Shown here: in pieces, positions 39,331-60,826 of the stretch
How the letters are laid out: each line of letters starts with the position of its first letter
How positions within the stretch are numbered: the stretch's first letter is position 1
Assembly: GCF_032062135.1 (NCBI RefSeq)
Contig: NC_092862.1
Coordinates: forward strand, 48,457,015 to 48,521,014
DNA from: Pyxicephalus adspersus
Taxonomy: Eukaryota; Chordata; Amphibia; Anura; Pyxicephalidae
Reading direction: 5' to 3'
DNA length: 64,000 bases
Position numbers and translations under genes: made by a program
The notes under the pieces: model-generated
Told to the model about the DNA's origin: nothing
The model's input: only the letters and a program-made list of their open reading frames with translations
The model's database searches: none

Positions 39331-40559
39331 TATCTGCATAGAGAGCTGGAGGAAAAAAGAGAGCTTTACTGTCAGAAAAAAAGACATTTTGTGGTTTTTA
39401 CATTTCATATAGTCAGAGTTCAGATTCTTGTATCATTGACGAGATAAATCAGCCAAAGTCAGAAGTGTTCAGTAGAAACTGTACAGCAGCTACAGAGTGT
39501 TTCCAGATGTGGTTTCATCTCCAAAATTACCTCAGTAATGTTCTATTTTATTTAAAATGAAATAAACATTTTTTTTTTTAGTTTATTGGTGAGGCCTATG
39601 TGTTTATTATTAATTAGTGTTTTGATAACTGCATCCAGAAAACAGAATACCATTAGAAGCTGAGAAAAGGTTTTGGCATTCCATTGTTCAAAAATAGCAT
39701 TTCTACTTTCTTTTTTGTTGCTGTTAGAGAAATGCTCGCTCACTCGGTTCTGTCTTGAAGAAAACTGTTTTACCAGACAGGAAATGAAGGAATCTCTCCA
39801 ATGGAGCCTCCAACAGCATTTAAACGTGACAGCAGTACTAAACCTTCTATTCACTACACAGAACCTAAAATCAGAAATGCATTAAGATAATCATTTAAAG
39901 AACTAAATGTAAACAATAAAAAATAAGGATATGTTCATACTGTATTATGCTGCAATAACACATGCCAAGGTGTGCTTTGGTAAATGCTGGTATTTCACTA
40001 TATTTTTTTTATTGCTGTGCCCTACTACACCCATTATGTATTTATAAAACAGGGAGTCTGACTTTCCTTCAACATTTCCTCATGGAAATTAATTACTGCT
40101 ATTGAAGATTCCCACAAGTGAATGTTTTAAGGGAAAGTCTGATTCCCTGTTTTATATAAAGAGCTCTATGTGTTGTATTTCTGCATTGGTGTACCATTTA
40201 AAAATGAATTGCGGGGCACTGCAGTGGATCACATTACCTCTGCTCCCTTAGACTGTTGTTTACCTTGGGGAGCAAGTATGCAAAGGCTTCCTTATCCTGG
40301 TGTGTCCCCAAAAACAACTTTAATTACACAGGCGTATTTTACATGCTTTGTCCACTATTTCCAACTGACTCTACTCTGACTACTTGTGGGTCAAAGCTAA
40401 AAAATGACACTTTTACCTTTACTTTGATTTGGTCCCACTCCTTGATTCTTTCCAGGACTTAGAAACCAGTGGGCGCCTCCATTTTCTTTCGGCTTTTGCT
40501 TTCATCACTGGATTTCACACTGTGCAGGTTTGAGATCCTATAACTGCATACGTGAGATC

Positions 40560-40780
40560 CACCCTTTTTTTTGCAGGAAAGCCTTTTTTGTGCATGCCTG
40601 AGATTGGACATGCGCAGAAGGAACAGCCTTAAACCTTCTGGGATACCCTCCCCCCCCCCCCCAGGAGGCCATGGGCTTCTCATTAAAAAATAAACACTCT
40701 TTTTTTTTTTTTACTTTTTAACAAAGGTTGTCTACCCTTTTATGTAAAGTAAAAAGGTAGGTCTGCTTTAAACATAGTTC
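40560..40780. repeat. Dispersed repeat, 'aagtaaaccc' family, 3' part
   Basis: GGTTGTCTACCCTTTTATGT-AAAGTAAAAAGG at 40,727-40,758 matches 6,424-6,451. It is preceded by a poly-C run (40,648-40,661) and a poly-T run, and it ends GTCTGCTTTAAAC, a possible partner to the TTAAAGTGG start at 39.1 kb. Confidence 0.5.
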
Positions 40781-41035
40781 CTGTATAGTGTTTTAAACAC
40801 TTTTCTATAGTTTTCTTGAGAAATGCAATATAGGGAGAGGTGAATAAAGGTGAGTTTAGTTCCTGGGCGTTTTTGGGTGGTTACTGGAAAGTGTACACGG
40901 TCACAATACAGGGGCCACCACCCAAATACAATTTTTTCCCACTCAGTTTAAACATAATTAATGGGGGGGATATTGCAGTGCTATTTGTTTTTGAATAACA
41001 TTTTGTATCATTGTGTTTTCTGTTTAAGGATTTAA

Positions 41036-41296
41036 TTATTTTTTCTTTACTCTAAAGCATAGCGGTACATTTAGTAGTATGGTAATTGAGGCAATTTGCT
41101 GTAGCTTCACCATGTGATGCTTATTGACTGGAATAGCTTCAGCCAGCAAAATAGACCCTTCCTCATTCCAGACTGGAAAACAGCCAACTTTGCTTTCCAG
41201 GTTGCACCAGTCATTTGCTGTGGGTTTAAGTTCTTGAGACTCATTATTATATGTGGCGGTTGCCTTGTGAGGTTCACCTGATTCTAGGGCAACCTT
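41036..41296 (-). pseudogene. Tudor/SMN-like reverse-strand ORF, possible retropseudogene
   Basis: The minus-strand frame, 87 codons, contains KVALESGEPHKA, then VGCFPVWNEEGSILLAEAIP. The latter resembles the start of the SMN-type Tudor domain (KC..IWSEDG.IYPA.I), and the former resembles SMN's FK.ALKNGE segment at about the right distance upstream. The aromatic and glycine residues of the later Tudor strands (YTGYGN) are absent and the upstream part is interrupted by stops. There is no intron between the two blocks, so a decayed retrocopy would fit. The match is by eye and weak. Confidence 0.3.
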
Positions 41297-44200
41297 CAAC
41301 TTTCAAGACATTGCTATATTTGCATAATTCCTCACCGAAGTCAGACCAAAACTAAATCTATAAAAATGTTACAATTTTATAGAATGTAGTGAATACTTCT
41401 TCCTCATTCCCATACCAATGTATTATTTTCTGTGTACTTTATACGGCTCATACACCATTCAGTGTAGACTCCTTGCTTATTTATTCCCAGAATGGATCTG
41501 GGGTTGGGGACAATAGAACTTTTGTTTCTATGTCCAGGACTTACATCATCATTGCCTGCTTAGTGGTCAAAGAGGATGCTTTGGAAACCTGAAAGCAGGG
41601 GTGGAGGAAATGGTGATTGCAACGGACTGAACCTGTATCCCACAGTGTTAGAAAAAAGCACCCTTATAGTATAAATTGCTGTCTACATTTTGACATGGCA
41701 AAAGCCCTACCAGCACACAGCAGTTAAGTTCTTTTTTAAGAAGAATACTGAGGCATGGTGTTGTGATATTTTCAAGAAGTTGTGTACAGCACCCTACTGG
41801 CTGATCCAACTGGATCTCCCAGCATTGCATTAAGGAGACCCTAATGTGACTCCTCTGGCTGTAAATTATTAGAAAAATTAGGAAGTTGATAAAGAACATC
41901 AGTGGAAACAAGATGGTCAAAATTTAAGCAGAATAAACTTCAGCTTTGGAATGAGATCTGTATCTCAGAAAAAAAAGGTTGCAGTTTTGCAACACATGGC
42001 AAACTCACATTCAGAACAGTAACCACTCAAAACTGCAGCGCCCCCTTAGCCTGATGTTCAGGTTTCAGTGTGTCATCCACCATATCATATGATTTTTACA
42101 TAGGAATTTAGAGCTACATAATGTATCTGTATTAAAATTGACAGAAGCTTTGTAAGCAAAGCCATTAAATCTGTGTTCAGCATTGCCTGTTCTTTGCCTC
42201 CTGCCTAAAATGCGGAACAGCTTTCTGACTTTAATCAACCTCACTAAGGTTTAAGTTTGAGTGCAAAATATTTCTCTTTGTTGAAAAAGAAAACAGTAGA
42301 TGTGAAGAATTATCCCCTAGGGAAAGCCTGCATTGGGTATCAGTGGGTTGTGTAAAACTTCCACCGTAGTTCCTGCTCACAAAGTGAAAAGGCTACAGAC
42401 AGGCAGTTCCTGATTTCCACTTTTTACTAGAGATTTATTTCTGTTCCCTGCAATCTGTTTATCATTTTTAAAGGTGAGCATCATTGGAGTCATCCATACT
42501 GTTATTCACGGCTGCCCATAAACGTATCTAGGTTTTCAGTGTGAAGGCAAAATCTAATTACCTACCAACACTTACAAGATCAAAACCACCCCATAAGCCT
42601 GAATATGGTTTGGCTTAACATTCTTGTCTAAATTAGTGAAGGGGGGGAAAGTTTTTTGGAATAAATAATGCTGACAGCTACTGTTTATTATAATAGAAAC
42701 TATTGTCAATCCTTTTCAACCTCTTGTTTCTGTAGTTAGCAAGCAGATGGGGGTCAAATCAATTATCCAGTCTGTCTCACTGTTATTGGTAGTTTTAAAT
42801 GCCAACAAAAACAGAACTGTGGAGCTTTCTGGGTCTGATGGTGGTGATACATGCCTAGCCTAAATGGTTTATTCCAGGTTTTGGCCCAGGGCTGGAAAAA
42901 AACATCTTTGCCATGTAGACAAAGATTGTGCCGTGTCTTTGAGTGATTTGTTTTCCAAAGCTGAAATCTCTGTGTTCAGAGTGAGGACTGTGTATGATGT
43001 GTGGTTTAGTTTTGGTTTGAGGATTGATCCAAGCAGATCCAAGAAGACACTTCTGTCCCACCTATTCTATTCCCATCCTGTACCACTCTCTTGTGACTCT
43101 CCCCTTTTCTACCTTTTTTGTACCTTCACCTTTTGTAAGCACGCTCACTACACGTAGAGCTGCAAGCCCTGGATTTAAAGTCATGTAGTTGTGTATATCA
43201 AAATATAAATAAATGCCTTGAAATTGCTACTAGGTTATCTGATTCTTTTGCCTTTTATTTGCAAAAGGTTATGCCCAGGCCTGAGTTACCAGTTAAAAGC
43301 AATCGTTTTGCTTTAAAAAACCGGCCATGTTTAATTTATCATTTCTGGCAAATGTGAAAAAATATATAATTTTTTTATGTTATGAACTAAAAGTTTATAG
43401 CAACCTTTCTAATATCAATGTATGCAGATGTGCAAGTGTAAATTCTTTAAAAATACTTTTTGATAGGCCTTCAGATGAAAATGAGCATTGGTTACAAATA
43501 TTATAAATGCTTTTTCCTAGGTTTATGCATTTTTGTTGAGTTTATGGTTGTGCTGCAATAAATGCTGCTTATATTGCATATGTTTTTAATTTAAAAAAAT
43601 CCTTTCTTGATTGACAAGCCTGTAGTGGTTTGCAGATCAGTTGGATTTAGTTGCTATGGGAACAGATGTGCAGTGTAAAGACAATGTAATAGTACAGCTC
43701 ATGGCTTTTCAGCGGATGATCTAACATCGGGCTCGTTCAATTCCAGTTGCTTCTATAACCGTGAACTTCAGAATATCAAACAGAGTTCACTGCGGGAATA
43801 GTAAGCTGGTCCCTTTTATGGGACTGCCTGTTTCTTGTCCCTGCTGGCACAGTCTTCTTTGCCAGACCTATTGAAGAGTAACTTTATGCAATATACTATG
43901 TAGTGCTTTTTTGAACATACACACAAGAACATTTTAATTTCCTGCTCATCCTCAACGCAAGCATTAAAAGGTTCTACTTACTATAGAAACCATTATGAGA
44001 ATGAACTTCCCCTCAATCTTGCACTGTACTGTAATCTTTTGTAATTTTACTTTGACATTCCTTTATATATCCAATCTTGTGGCTCTCCTATGAAAGTGTT
44101 AGGATTTATCATTTTTATTGCGGCCTTGTTGTGTCTGTTTCAATCATTATCATGTACAGATTTGTGTATTATCTGTATGGTAAACAATACAGTCTGGGAA

Positions 44201-44620
44201 CCTCTAAATGAATGCTGATTTGAAAATCTTTTGCCACCCTGGAATTTTGGCACAGTCAGTTGAAGCAGACTATTATGCTTGTACTGACCGAGACAAACAA
44301 TACAATAAATGTGTAATTCTTCTAATCTCTGAGAAGGAGTCTGCATATGTAAACCATAATTAGGGCTGCCTCCATTTACATATATATTTACAGAGGAAAA
44401 AAAAGGGAGATAACTTTAAGCTTTGTAAAACTGTATTATATTTTGTATTATTATACCCTTGTGTAAAATACTGGTTTGTTAAACTTTTAAATCCTGTGCA
44501 TGTGTGGTATTTGGGTTCTCTTTCTAGCTAAGCTAATATACATTCTGCATTATAAAGATCCAAACTCGGAGCGTTGGAAATTTTTTCTATCCATTCTAGG
44601 TAGCTAGGTAGCAATGAAAT

Positions 44621-44896
44621 GGTGGCTCAGGGGTTAGCACTCCGGCCTTTGCAGCGCTAGGTCCCAGGTTCGAATCCCAGCCAGGACATTATCTGCATGG
44701 AGTTTGCAGGTTCTCCCCGTGTCTGCGTGGGTTTCCCCCTAAATTGACCTTAGACACTACATTTAGTGACATATGACTATGGTAGGGGCATTAGATTGTG
44801 AGCTCCTTTGAGGGACAGTTAGTGACACGACTATGGACTTTGTACAGCGCTGCGTAATATAATGGCACTATATAAATACTGTATAATAATAATAAA
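44621..44896 (+). mobile_element. tRNA-headed SINE, copy 1
   Basis: The head has an A-box-like GTGGCTCAGGGGTTAGCA (44,622) and a perfect B box GGTTCGAATCC (44,667-44,677), as in tRNA genes. The body follows (CATGGAGTTTGCAGGTTCTC, TGCGTGGGTTTCC), and then a LINE-type tail, TTAGATTGTGAGCTCC...GCGCTGCGTAATAT...CTATATAAATACTG, ending in AATAATAATAA. The tail resembles L2/CR1-type LINE 3' ends, which would supply mobilisation in trans. Confidence 0.85.
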
Positions 44897-44904
44897 AGGC
44901 AAAT

Positions 44905-45205
44905 GTGTGTTAGCACGATATGTGGCTAGCACTCTTGCTTATGCAGCACTTGGTTGCAGGATCCAATCTTGTTCAGGATTTTTGTCTGGTGTTTGTATAT
45001 TTTCCCCATGTTTACCCGTGGGTTTCCTCCCACACCCCAAAACATGCAGTTAGGTTAAGTGGCTTCCCCCCAGAAATGAGTCTTGTAATGTAATAACAAC
45101 AAATCACTGTCAGTGGGACGTTAGATTGTGAGCTCCTATGACATGACAGTGGATTTTGTAAAGCACTGCATAATAATTTGGAGCTATAAAATATACAAGA
45201 TCATA
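44905..45205 (+). mobile_element. tRNA-headed SINE, older copy 2
   Basis: A second, more diverged copy follows in the same orientation. Landmarks are GTGGCTAGCACT, a decayed B box GGTTGCAGGATCC, GTGGGTTTCCTCCCACACCC, ACATGCAGTTAGGTTAAGTG and the tail GTTAGATTGTGAGCTCC...AAAGCACTGCATAATA. It keeps a central segment that copy 1 lacks. Confidence 0.8.
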
Positions 45206-46826
45206 ATGGGTTTCCGATTTACAGTTAGATAAATTCAGCATGCCAATGAATACTCAAAAAACATCCAATAGAATGCTTTGTGAGCCTTTGCTGGTGCTAC
45301 CTACCACAGCACCCAGGACTTGTCTTCTTTAGCAGGGATGGCATATTTTACTTGCCGCTTGTCACAGTTGTAAAGTAGGGAAAGTTAAGATTTACAATTT
45401 TCTTTTGGGTGTGGTAGTTCATATATTTAGTTGCCAAGAAATCTTTTCAAATCGCTATGTGTAATCGAGTAACCCATAGGAACTTGCAATGGAAGGAGAG
45501 TTTGCTAGAAACTGAAGTTGTCGCCTTTAATTTAGGCCTTGTGTGTGTAACCATACACAGAGAACTACTGTTCTCTCTGCAGCATACCATCTTCCTACAA
45601 ATAAAAAAAAAAAATCCAAAAGCTGTCGGGGAAAAGCAGTCTTTCTGGACGTGTAAAACTAAGAAGGATTAAAATAGAAAATGCAGTTTAGTAAAAAATA
45701 TGCACAGCTGTGTGCATCTGTTTTGTGTTTTGTCATGTACTATTTGGAAGAAAGAATAATGCTAAACAATGTTTCAGTGCTGGAAACAAGTAAATGAGGT
45801 GGGAATTGTCTGGAAATACAATCCTGCTTCTGTGAGTTGGTGTACATGGTGTAGCCATAGCATGTAGTCTAATCTGGCGGCTAAGCATCCGCCATCACTT
45901 CTGATCCCCTTTAGCTGCATCAATTCATGTCTTTAGAGAAATAATTTAGAAAGTCAGGTGCAGACACTTTCAAATTGAGGAGAGCATAAACTGTTTGAGG
46001 TTTAAAAACATGGAGGATAGTTTATATCCTGTCTGGAGTTCTTTTTGATTTGTGTGGTTTTTTGTTTGTTTGTTTACAAATACATGTCAATTGTTCCAAC
46101 AATATATAGGAAGCTTTAAAAATGTAGGGGGCAAGCCTTGTCATGTCCACAATGTGGGCTGGACTTTCTGTTTTTGACAACTTTATGCTTGCAGCCTAAT
46201 TATTTGATAAGCTTCATTTGGCTCTTCCTGAGGAGTCTCATAACAAGGGTTTTGGGTGAAATATTATACTTCTCCAGTAGTATAAAACCCTTGGTATGTA
46301 ACCTGTTAGGAGCCCAGTTTGTCAGGTTCCCCTATAGGCATTACTGTTGTCACAAACAGGAATACTACTCTACAGTAATGATATGAATGAGCCTAAAATA
46401 AATGGATAAATATCATTAATACATCTACAACAATGATAATAGCTTCAAAATTATGAAGGAAAACAAAGTTGGTCAGTATTTAAATTCAGACAGCTAAATG
46501 GTTGGACACCTTTAAACATATTTTTTTTTATTGTGCCTAATGTTTTATTTTTTATTACAAAAGGTAAATCTATTAAGTGAAAGTTATTGCAGATATGAAA
46601 AATTTAAAAGTTTTGAAAACCGTCCAGTTTAGAATTTAGTGGGGAAAGGGTTTTATAAGTATGTTATAGTTTGTCTTATAATGTGTGGTTCGGTTTGTGT
46701 TAAATTGTCTTATAATTCTTTTTGTGCATTTGCTAGCTGAGTTACTGCTTATACTATAACTCCCCTTTTATTATGCCTGAATTGCACCAAAAAATAGTCT
46801 CTTGTAATTCTCATACAGCTGCACTA

Positions 46827-47160
46827 AAGCTACGTACACACGTCAGATTTTTATCGCCCGATAATCGGCATCGGCCAATTATCGGGCGAAAATCTGCCGT
46901 GTGTACAGTCGGTGTCGTCCATCGTCCGGACGACCGACCTGCCGGATCCACGGACGATGGACGACAGCCGATCCTAATGAAAGTGAAGGGGAGAGCGCGC
47001 AGCAGGGTGCCGCTCCGTCGCTCTCCCCCCTCCCCTCTCCATAGAGCATGAACGGTGCTGTATGTACAGCATCGTTCATGCATCGTGCACTCCCTTGTCG
47101 TTGGAAAGGATCGTGAAAGATCCTTTCCAACGACAAAAATTGGAAGTGTGTACGCAGCTT
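46827..47160 (+). mobile_element. Five-hairpin TA-flanked element, copy B
   Basis: It is 334 bp, AAGCTACG...CGCAGCTT, flanked by TA (46,825-46,826 and 47,161-47,162). Hairpins are at 46,834-46,906, 46,914-46,965, 46,989-47,029, 47,047-47,080 and 47,095-47,136. It is almost identical to copy A at 24.2 kb, differing at about a dozen positions by eye. It is non-coding: the reading frames seen through it are a by-product of the palindromes. Confidence 0.92.
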
Positions 47161-48197
47161 TAAACTTAGAAAGCTAGGAGCAGCTGTAGGAGCCAATCCA
47201 ATATGCTATACACAGATGTGTTGACAAGGAAGCATTCTGGTAGGCTGGGGCCAGAGTGGTGACCCAGGTGGTTTGCCTAATTTCAGAAGAATCAAGTCAG
47301 CAGCTTGCTTGTGCTGTGTAACTTGCAGTCTTTGGTGAACGAATTAAATCCTTAACTAGATAAGACCTCTCCATGTTTTATCATTTATATTTAGCCATTC
47401 CTAGTGGTCAGCTGTAAGTACAAAGTTTGATGGCTTTTTGTCTTCCCAGACTTTCCTCTGTTTTCTTCCTCTTTGTTTGTGACTTTTTGGTTCACAATAA
47501 CATGACTTATCTCTGCAATATTCCAACAACAGACCCTAACTGTCTCACGGTGACTAACTTTGTATGTATGTGGTAATATTTCTGCAAAATGAGTCATCAA
47601 CATGTGTACAATTCTGATGCCTTCCAGAATCACACCCATTTCTGTGAGATATACTCTCCTGTTCTGTTTTTTCCCTCTGTTTATGTATGATAACAAGTAA
47701 CCATGAACTGCGCTCAACCTCAGAGGCATGGAGTTTGAAAGCCTGTGTTTGGCAGCTTTTCCATGTGAACACATTATAAAGTCACACAACGTCCTTAGGC
47801 CTTTGTACTATAAAAAAAAACAAAGGTGAGTTTTTTATTATTAAAGTAAAACTCCAGGAAGATATACAGTATGTAGATAAACTGACTTACCTGATAAAAG
47901 ATTTTTAATTGTTGGTCAGCCAGTTTTGTGAATTTCAGCTTGATGATCTGTTTTTAACTATTTGATTAGAACTGTACCCATGTTGTGATTGAATGATAAG
48001 GAAGAAGAGGCACATTGCTGAGGTTTTTATGCTGCTCTATTCACCTGTAGGCATAATAAAGCTGTTTACTGAGTAGCAGAGCTCTGATTTGGATTAGTGT
48101 ACTGATCCTGCTTCCCAGGTTGAGTGCTGTTGTGCATGGGGTTGCAGGAAGCTGATATATTAGATTAATTTGATTTTATGTTTACATATTTATGTAC

Positions 48198-48202
<5 letters not shown>

Positions 48203-48260
<58 letters not shown>
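48203..48260. repeat. (TA)29 microsatellite
   Basis: An uninterrupted 58-base TA run. Confidence 0.98.
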
Positions 48261-48265
<5 letters not shown>

Positions 48266-50830
48266 TTTAGGCAGACTATCTGCATTCACTTGGCTTTGGG
48301 TATGTGTAGTCTTTGGTAAAATTTGCTTCTACCATGCGGAAAGACCCATTTCACTGTTAAGGAGTCCTAGTACAGAGATCAACATTTTTCTATTTATGGA
48401 AAATGACTATTTTCGTATGCAAGATCATTCTATGTACGGTGGACAGTATGTGTATGGTTTGTGGAAAATATTGTGTATAAATGTCTTCTTATTCCACACA
48501 TTACTTGAGCATACATGTATGCCTGATTGTTCAGGTTTCAGAAGTTGAATTAGAAATATTAATTAAATATTATATATTGGCACCTTAAACAAAAAAATAC
48601 ATGTAGCTCCATATACTGTATATGCAATTGGCATACATGTTCTCAGTTGTTGTTGTTGTTAGATGGAATATGACAACGATAAGAGTTTGTGAAATGTGGC
48701 ATTACACATTGGGTATTCTCTATTACTCCACCTTAGAATGCAAATGCAAATCATAGTCCCACTGGATGGCTGGTATATGTCAGCAGTTGTGAAAACAGGA
48801 AGCAAAATGATTGCTACCTCCCATTGCTAAACCTAAATCTATTAACAAAAATCTAACCAAGGAATAGGTGAAAGGCAAAATCTGCCCTCTATCCTGCAAT
48901 ATGTCTCCTCTGAAAATAGACTAGACAAAATAAACAATTAAACTTTTTTTTTTTTCTGGCAAATTTCAGGAAAAAAAACTGTAGCACAATGTATAGACAC
49001 ATACTCCAGTTTGAGATTTGGGCTTTTCTGATTTTTTAGAGAGGTCTAGTGCAGGGCAGGGTTTCAAGCAATAATTTTTGACAAGGTCAGTGGGCTCATC
49101 GGGTTCTTACACACATCCATTCAGTTTTGTAAGGATGACACTTTCAATGGCCTGCACCACTCTACATTTTCTGGACCACAAATTTAAAAATTGGATCCAA
49201 TCAAAGCTGCATAGTGGCCAGTTATACCGATTTGCAGGGGCAACGTTGCAAAAAATGTTTGTATTACAACAAGGTAGATCATTTTGAGAGACATTCTCTT
49301 TAGAAAAATCTTGCCATCATTTCTCATGCAAAATTAATTATTTCTACAGTTTACTGCTTGTAACCACAGCTATTGGCAGTTTTTCAGCGTAGCTTTATAT
49401 GCATGCTTTCACATCATACTTTTGGAATGTGCAGTTCTATATTTAAAGTTTCAGTTACTTGAAAGCTCTTCATATGTGTGCACTGTGTGAGAACTCCAGG
49501 TGCCTTCTTGCCACCAGGGTATAAAGTAAGGCTAGACTGCAGTAAATATGTGCATATGCTTTCCTAGATACTACATTTTAGTTTTCATTTTAGCAGCTCT
49601 TTTCTGTGATTTTTCCTGTTTGGAATGAGAAAGATAGCCAGCAGGATGCCAGTATCTATTCACAGAAGCTGTTGATTATAGAGAATTTATGTTAAATGCA
49701 CAATGACCTCAAACATTTTCTTGGCCAAATTCAGTCTAGCACAGTGGAATACGTATACCATGTTTAGTCTTTTATGACGCATTGAAATAAGCACTTTTAT
49801 TGCACATTTTTGGAATATATTTAGTGCTTTGTGATAGCGTCAGGACGGGTTCACAAAATTTGCTAAACAGAATTTTAATATCTCTAGCATGTTGAACAAT
49901 TCAATATGTGGTTTAGTTTCTTGTCTCAAGTTCTGCCTAAATACTTAAATAGCCTTCTAGTTTGGAGTAAAGAAATTAAAAAAAATATCTGTAAGAATTT
50001 CTAAATAAAAAACATTGTTGAGAAGCTAGTGCCAGACATGCCTGACATTGTCTCCTTGAGCCCCCAAATCTATTTTCTTCATATTTATTGCCCCCCACAT
50101 AGCTGTTTATCAAACAAGCTTTAAACCATTAGTGATGTGTTGGCAGAAAGTCAGCCATTGACCTTGTGATGAAAAGTCAGTATTTGTGCCTCATAGTGAC
50201 CTGAGGAAACTTTTTCAGGCGTCTACATCTATTTGAGAGTGTTTTTATGCACTGCTATTGCTGATTTAAAATGTTTTGCAAATGCAAACATTTGTTTAAA
50301 CTATGGTAATACCGTAGTATGCTAAATCCTATACACAAGCCAGTGTCTGCAGGTTAAACTATCACCTGGATATTTAATTCCCCCCTGTGGGATCCCTGGT
50401 TTTGTTTCTGTGAGTGGTCATGATTTTGTCTAGATTTAGGCAATTGCAGAAACGAGTTTGAGGTGCCAAGATAACCAACCTGCAAAAAAAGCTTTCTTTT
50501 AAATATACATTCCTTAGATTGCAGGGTGAAGGTTTATTGTTGTCACATTGTTACCAGTGCCCTCTTGTATTAGGGAAAGTTATTTTACAATTCTGCTTCT
50601 CTTTGACCATGAAATTAGCAGAACTAAAAAAAAAAGGAAAAAAAAGTCATAAGTTTATTGATGCCCTCAGGTTTTGCTTCTGCTAAAAATTTGGTTGACA
50701 GCTGTTGCATTTTTCCTGAGATTAATGTAAAATGAGTGCTCCCCTGGGAGTCTTCTGGTCATATTTACTAGACAATGTAAAATGTAAGATTATAGTGGAC
50801 TGTGTGTTGTCTTGGATGTGTGATGCACTT

Positions 50831-51163
50831 AAGCTGCGTACACACTTGCAATTTTTGTCGTTGGAAAGGATCTTTCACGATCCTTTCCAACGACAAGGGA
50901 GTGCACGATGCATGAACGGTGCTGTACATACAGCACTGTTCATGCTCTATGGAGAGGGGAGGGGGAGAGCGACAAAGCGGCACCCTGCTGCCCGCTCTCC
51001 CCTTCCCTTTCATTAGGATCGGTTGTCGTCCATCATCCGTGGATCCGGCAGGACGGTCCTCCGGACGATGGACGACACCGACTGTACACACGGCAGATTT
51101 TCGCCCGATAATTGGCCGATGCCGATTATCGGGCGATAAAAATCTGACGTGTGTACGTAGCTT
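50831..51163 (-). mobile_element. Five-hairpin TA-flanked element, copy C (inverted)
   Basis: It is 333 bp and inverted relative to copies A and B. It starts AAGCTGCGTACACAC and ends GTGTGTACGTAGCTT. The right flank is TA and the left flank is TT, so one base of the target duplication has changed or the target differs. The same five hairpins occur in reverse order. Confidence 0.9.
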
Positions 51164-52325
51164 TAGATTTAAATAAAAAGTTACATTTCAACCACATGCA
51201 ATGTATTTTATGTACAAAGTTGCGCTTTATTTTATATGCCACCTATAGAAGAAATTAACAGCTTGCTAGACTTTCATGGCTGGCCTTCAACTCTTACTGC
51301 AATTATTTGATTAATGCTTGGAATCAATGACTGTAAGTAGGGAAAAAATGAATAATTGTGAAAATTGAGTGAGTTCTCAGTTTTACTTAATTGGCAAAAC
51401 CCCAGATACCTAAAGAAAAAAATCATCATAGCATTCTAAGTAGAAAAACCCACATACATGGGATGTTTATATACCTAGTGGTGTTTATTTGAAAAATGTT
51501 TAATATTGCTCAATCTTGCTTCACTGTTGGGCACCCACACAATAAGTACAAATTTCAACCAGGGTTTTGTGGAAACTAAAAGATAATAGGAAAACGGGGT
51601 CCTCGAGTGGTTAAGAAACAGATCGTACCTTGAAAATAGAATGGTTAATATTTAGACATTGACAGAGCTTTCAACAATCCAAGTAAATATATTTAGGAAA
51701 ATATTAAAGTTTAAATGATTTTAAACTTTTATTTATATGTACTTTTAGACTTCCAATCTCTTCCTAAGTGTTTTGGGATACCTATTGTTCATTAACAGGT
51801 TCTTTTAATTTTGCACTTAATAATAGGACTTTTCCAACTTTTTGGGAAATCTTCATGCAACAGAGCATGAGAAGGTATGAACTAACATTCCCACTGTTCT
51901 ATCCATCCAGCATTATATACAATGTACAGACTTTGGTCTGTGTATCCCTAGTAATGTTACAGGCTAGCTGTAGAATGACTTGCATACTAGATGAAAAAAT
52001 GCCAATCTTCTTTAGTTCTTCAGTAATCCACCTACTTCTCGCACCTATAAATTTAAAGCACTTTGTTCATACACCTAGCAGTCTTATTTCAGAGAGATAG
52101 TATTTGCCTTAACTTCCCATTCTCATGCATGCTAGTGTCATAAAATACTTTGTTATTGCACTAATTTCAAATTGATTTAGCTAAATAGCATTTCAATGAA
52201 TGTGTAGTTAGAAGATAGTGGCTGTATCATAATCATTTTGTGACTTTTCTATGCTAATAATTTTCTTTTTTTGTAGGCACATAATGATCAGACTGACTTG
52301 GTCTGGGAACTGAATTCCAAATAAG

Positions 52326-60826
<8,501 letters not shown>

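Larger units (their letters stand above)
25998..52276. other. ANKRD12: ANKRD12 intron 1 (about 26 kb)
   Basis: This intron holds no recognised gene of its own. Identified content is listed separately: tandem hairpin elements (29.3-30.2 kb), a Tc1 remnant (32.1-32.8 kb), hammerhead-like sites (33.2 and 33.9 kb), dispersed repeats (38.9-40.8 kb), a Tudor-like ORF (41.0 kb), a SINE pair (44.6-45.2 kb) and two five-hairpin elements (46.8 and 50.8 kb). The stretches 26.3-29.3, 30.2-32.0, 34.4-38.8, 41.4-44.6, 45.2-46.8, 47.2-50.8 and 51.2-52.2 kb show only AT-rich sequence, short homopolymers and microsatellites. Confidence 0.6.

Noticed and set aside
44621..44693. tRNA gene candidate from the A and B boxes
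   Set aside because: The stretch lacks a consistent cloverleaf and is followed by a typical SINE body and LINE-type tail, so it is the head of a retroposon.
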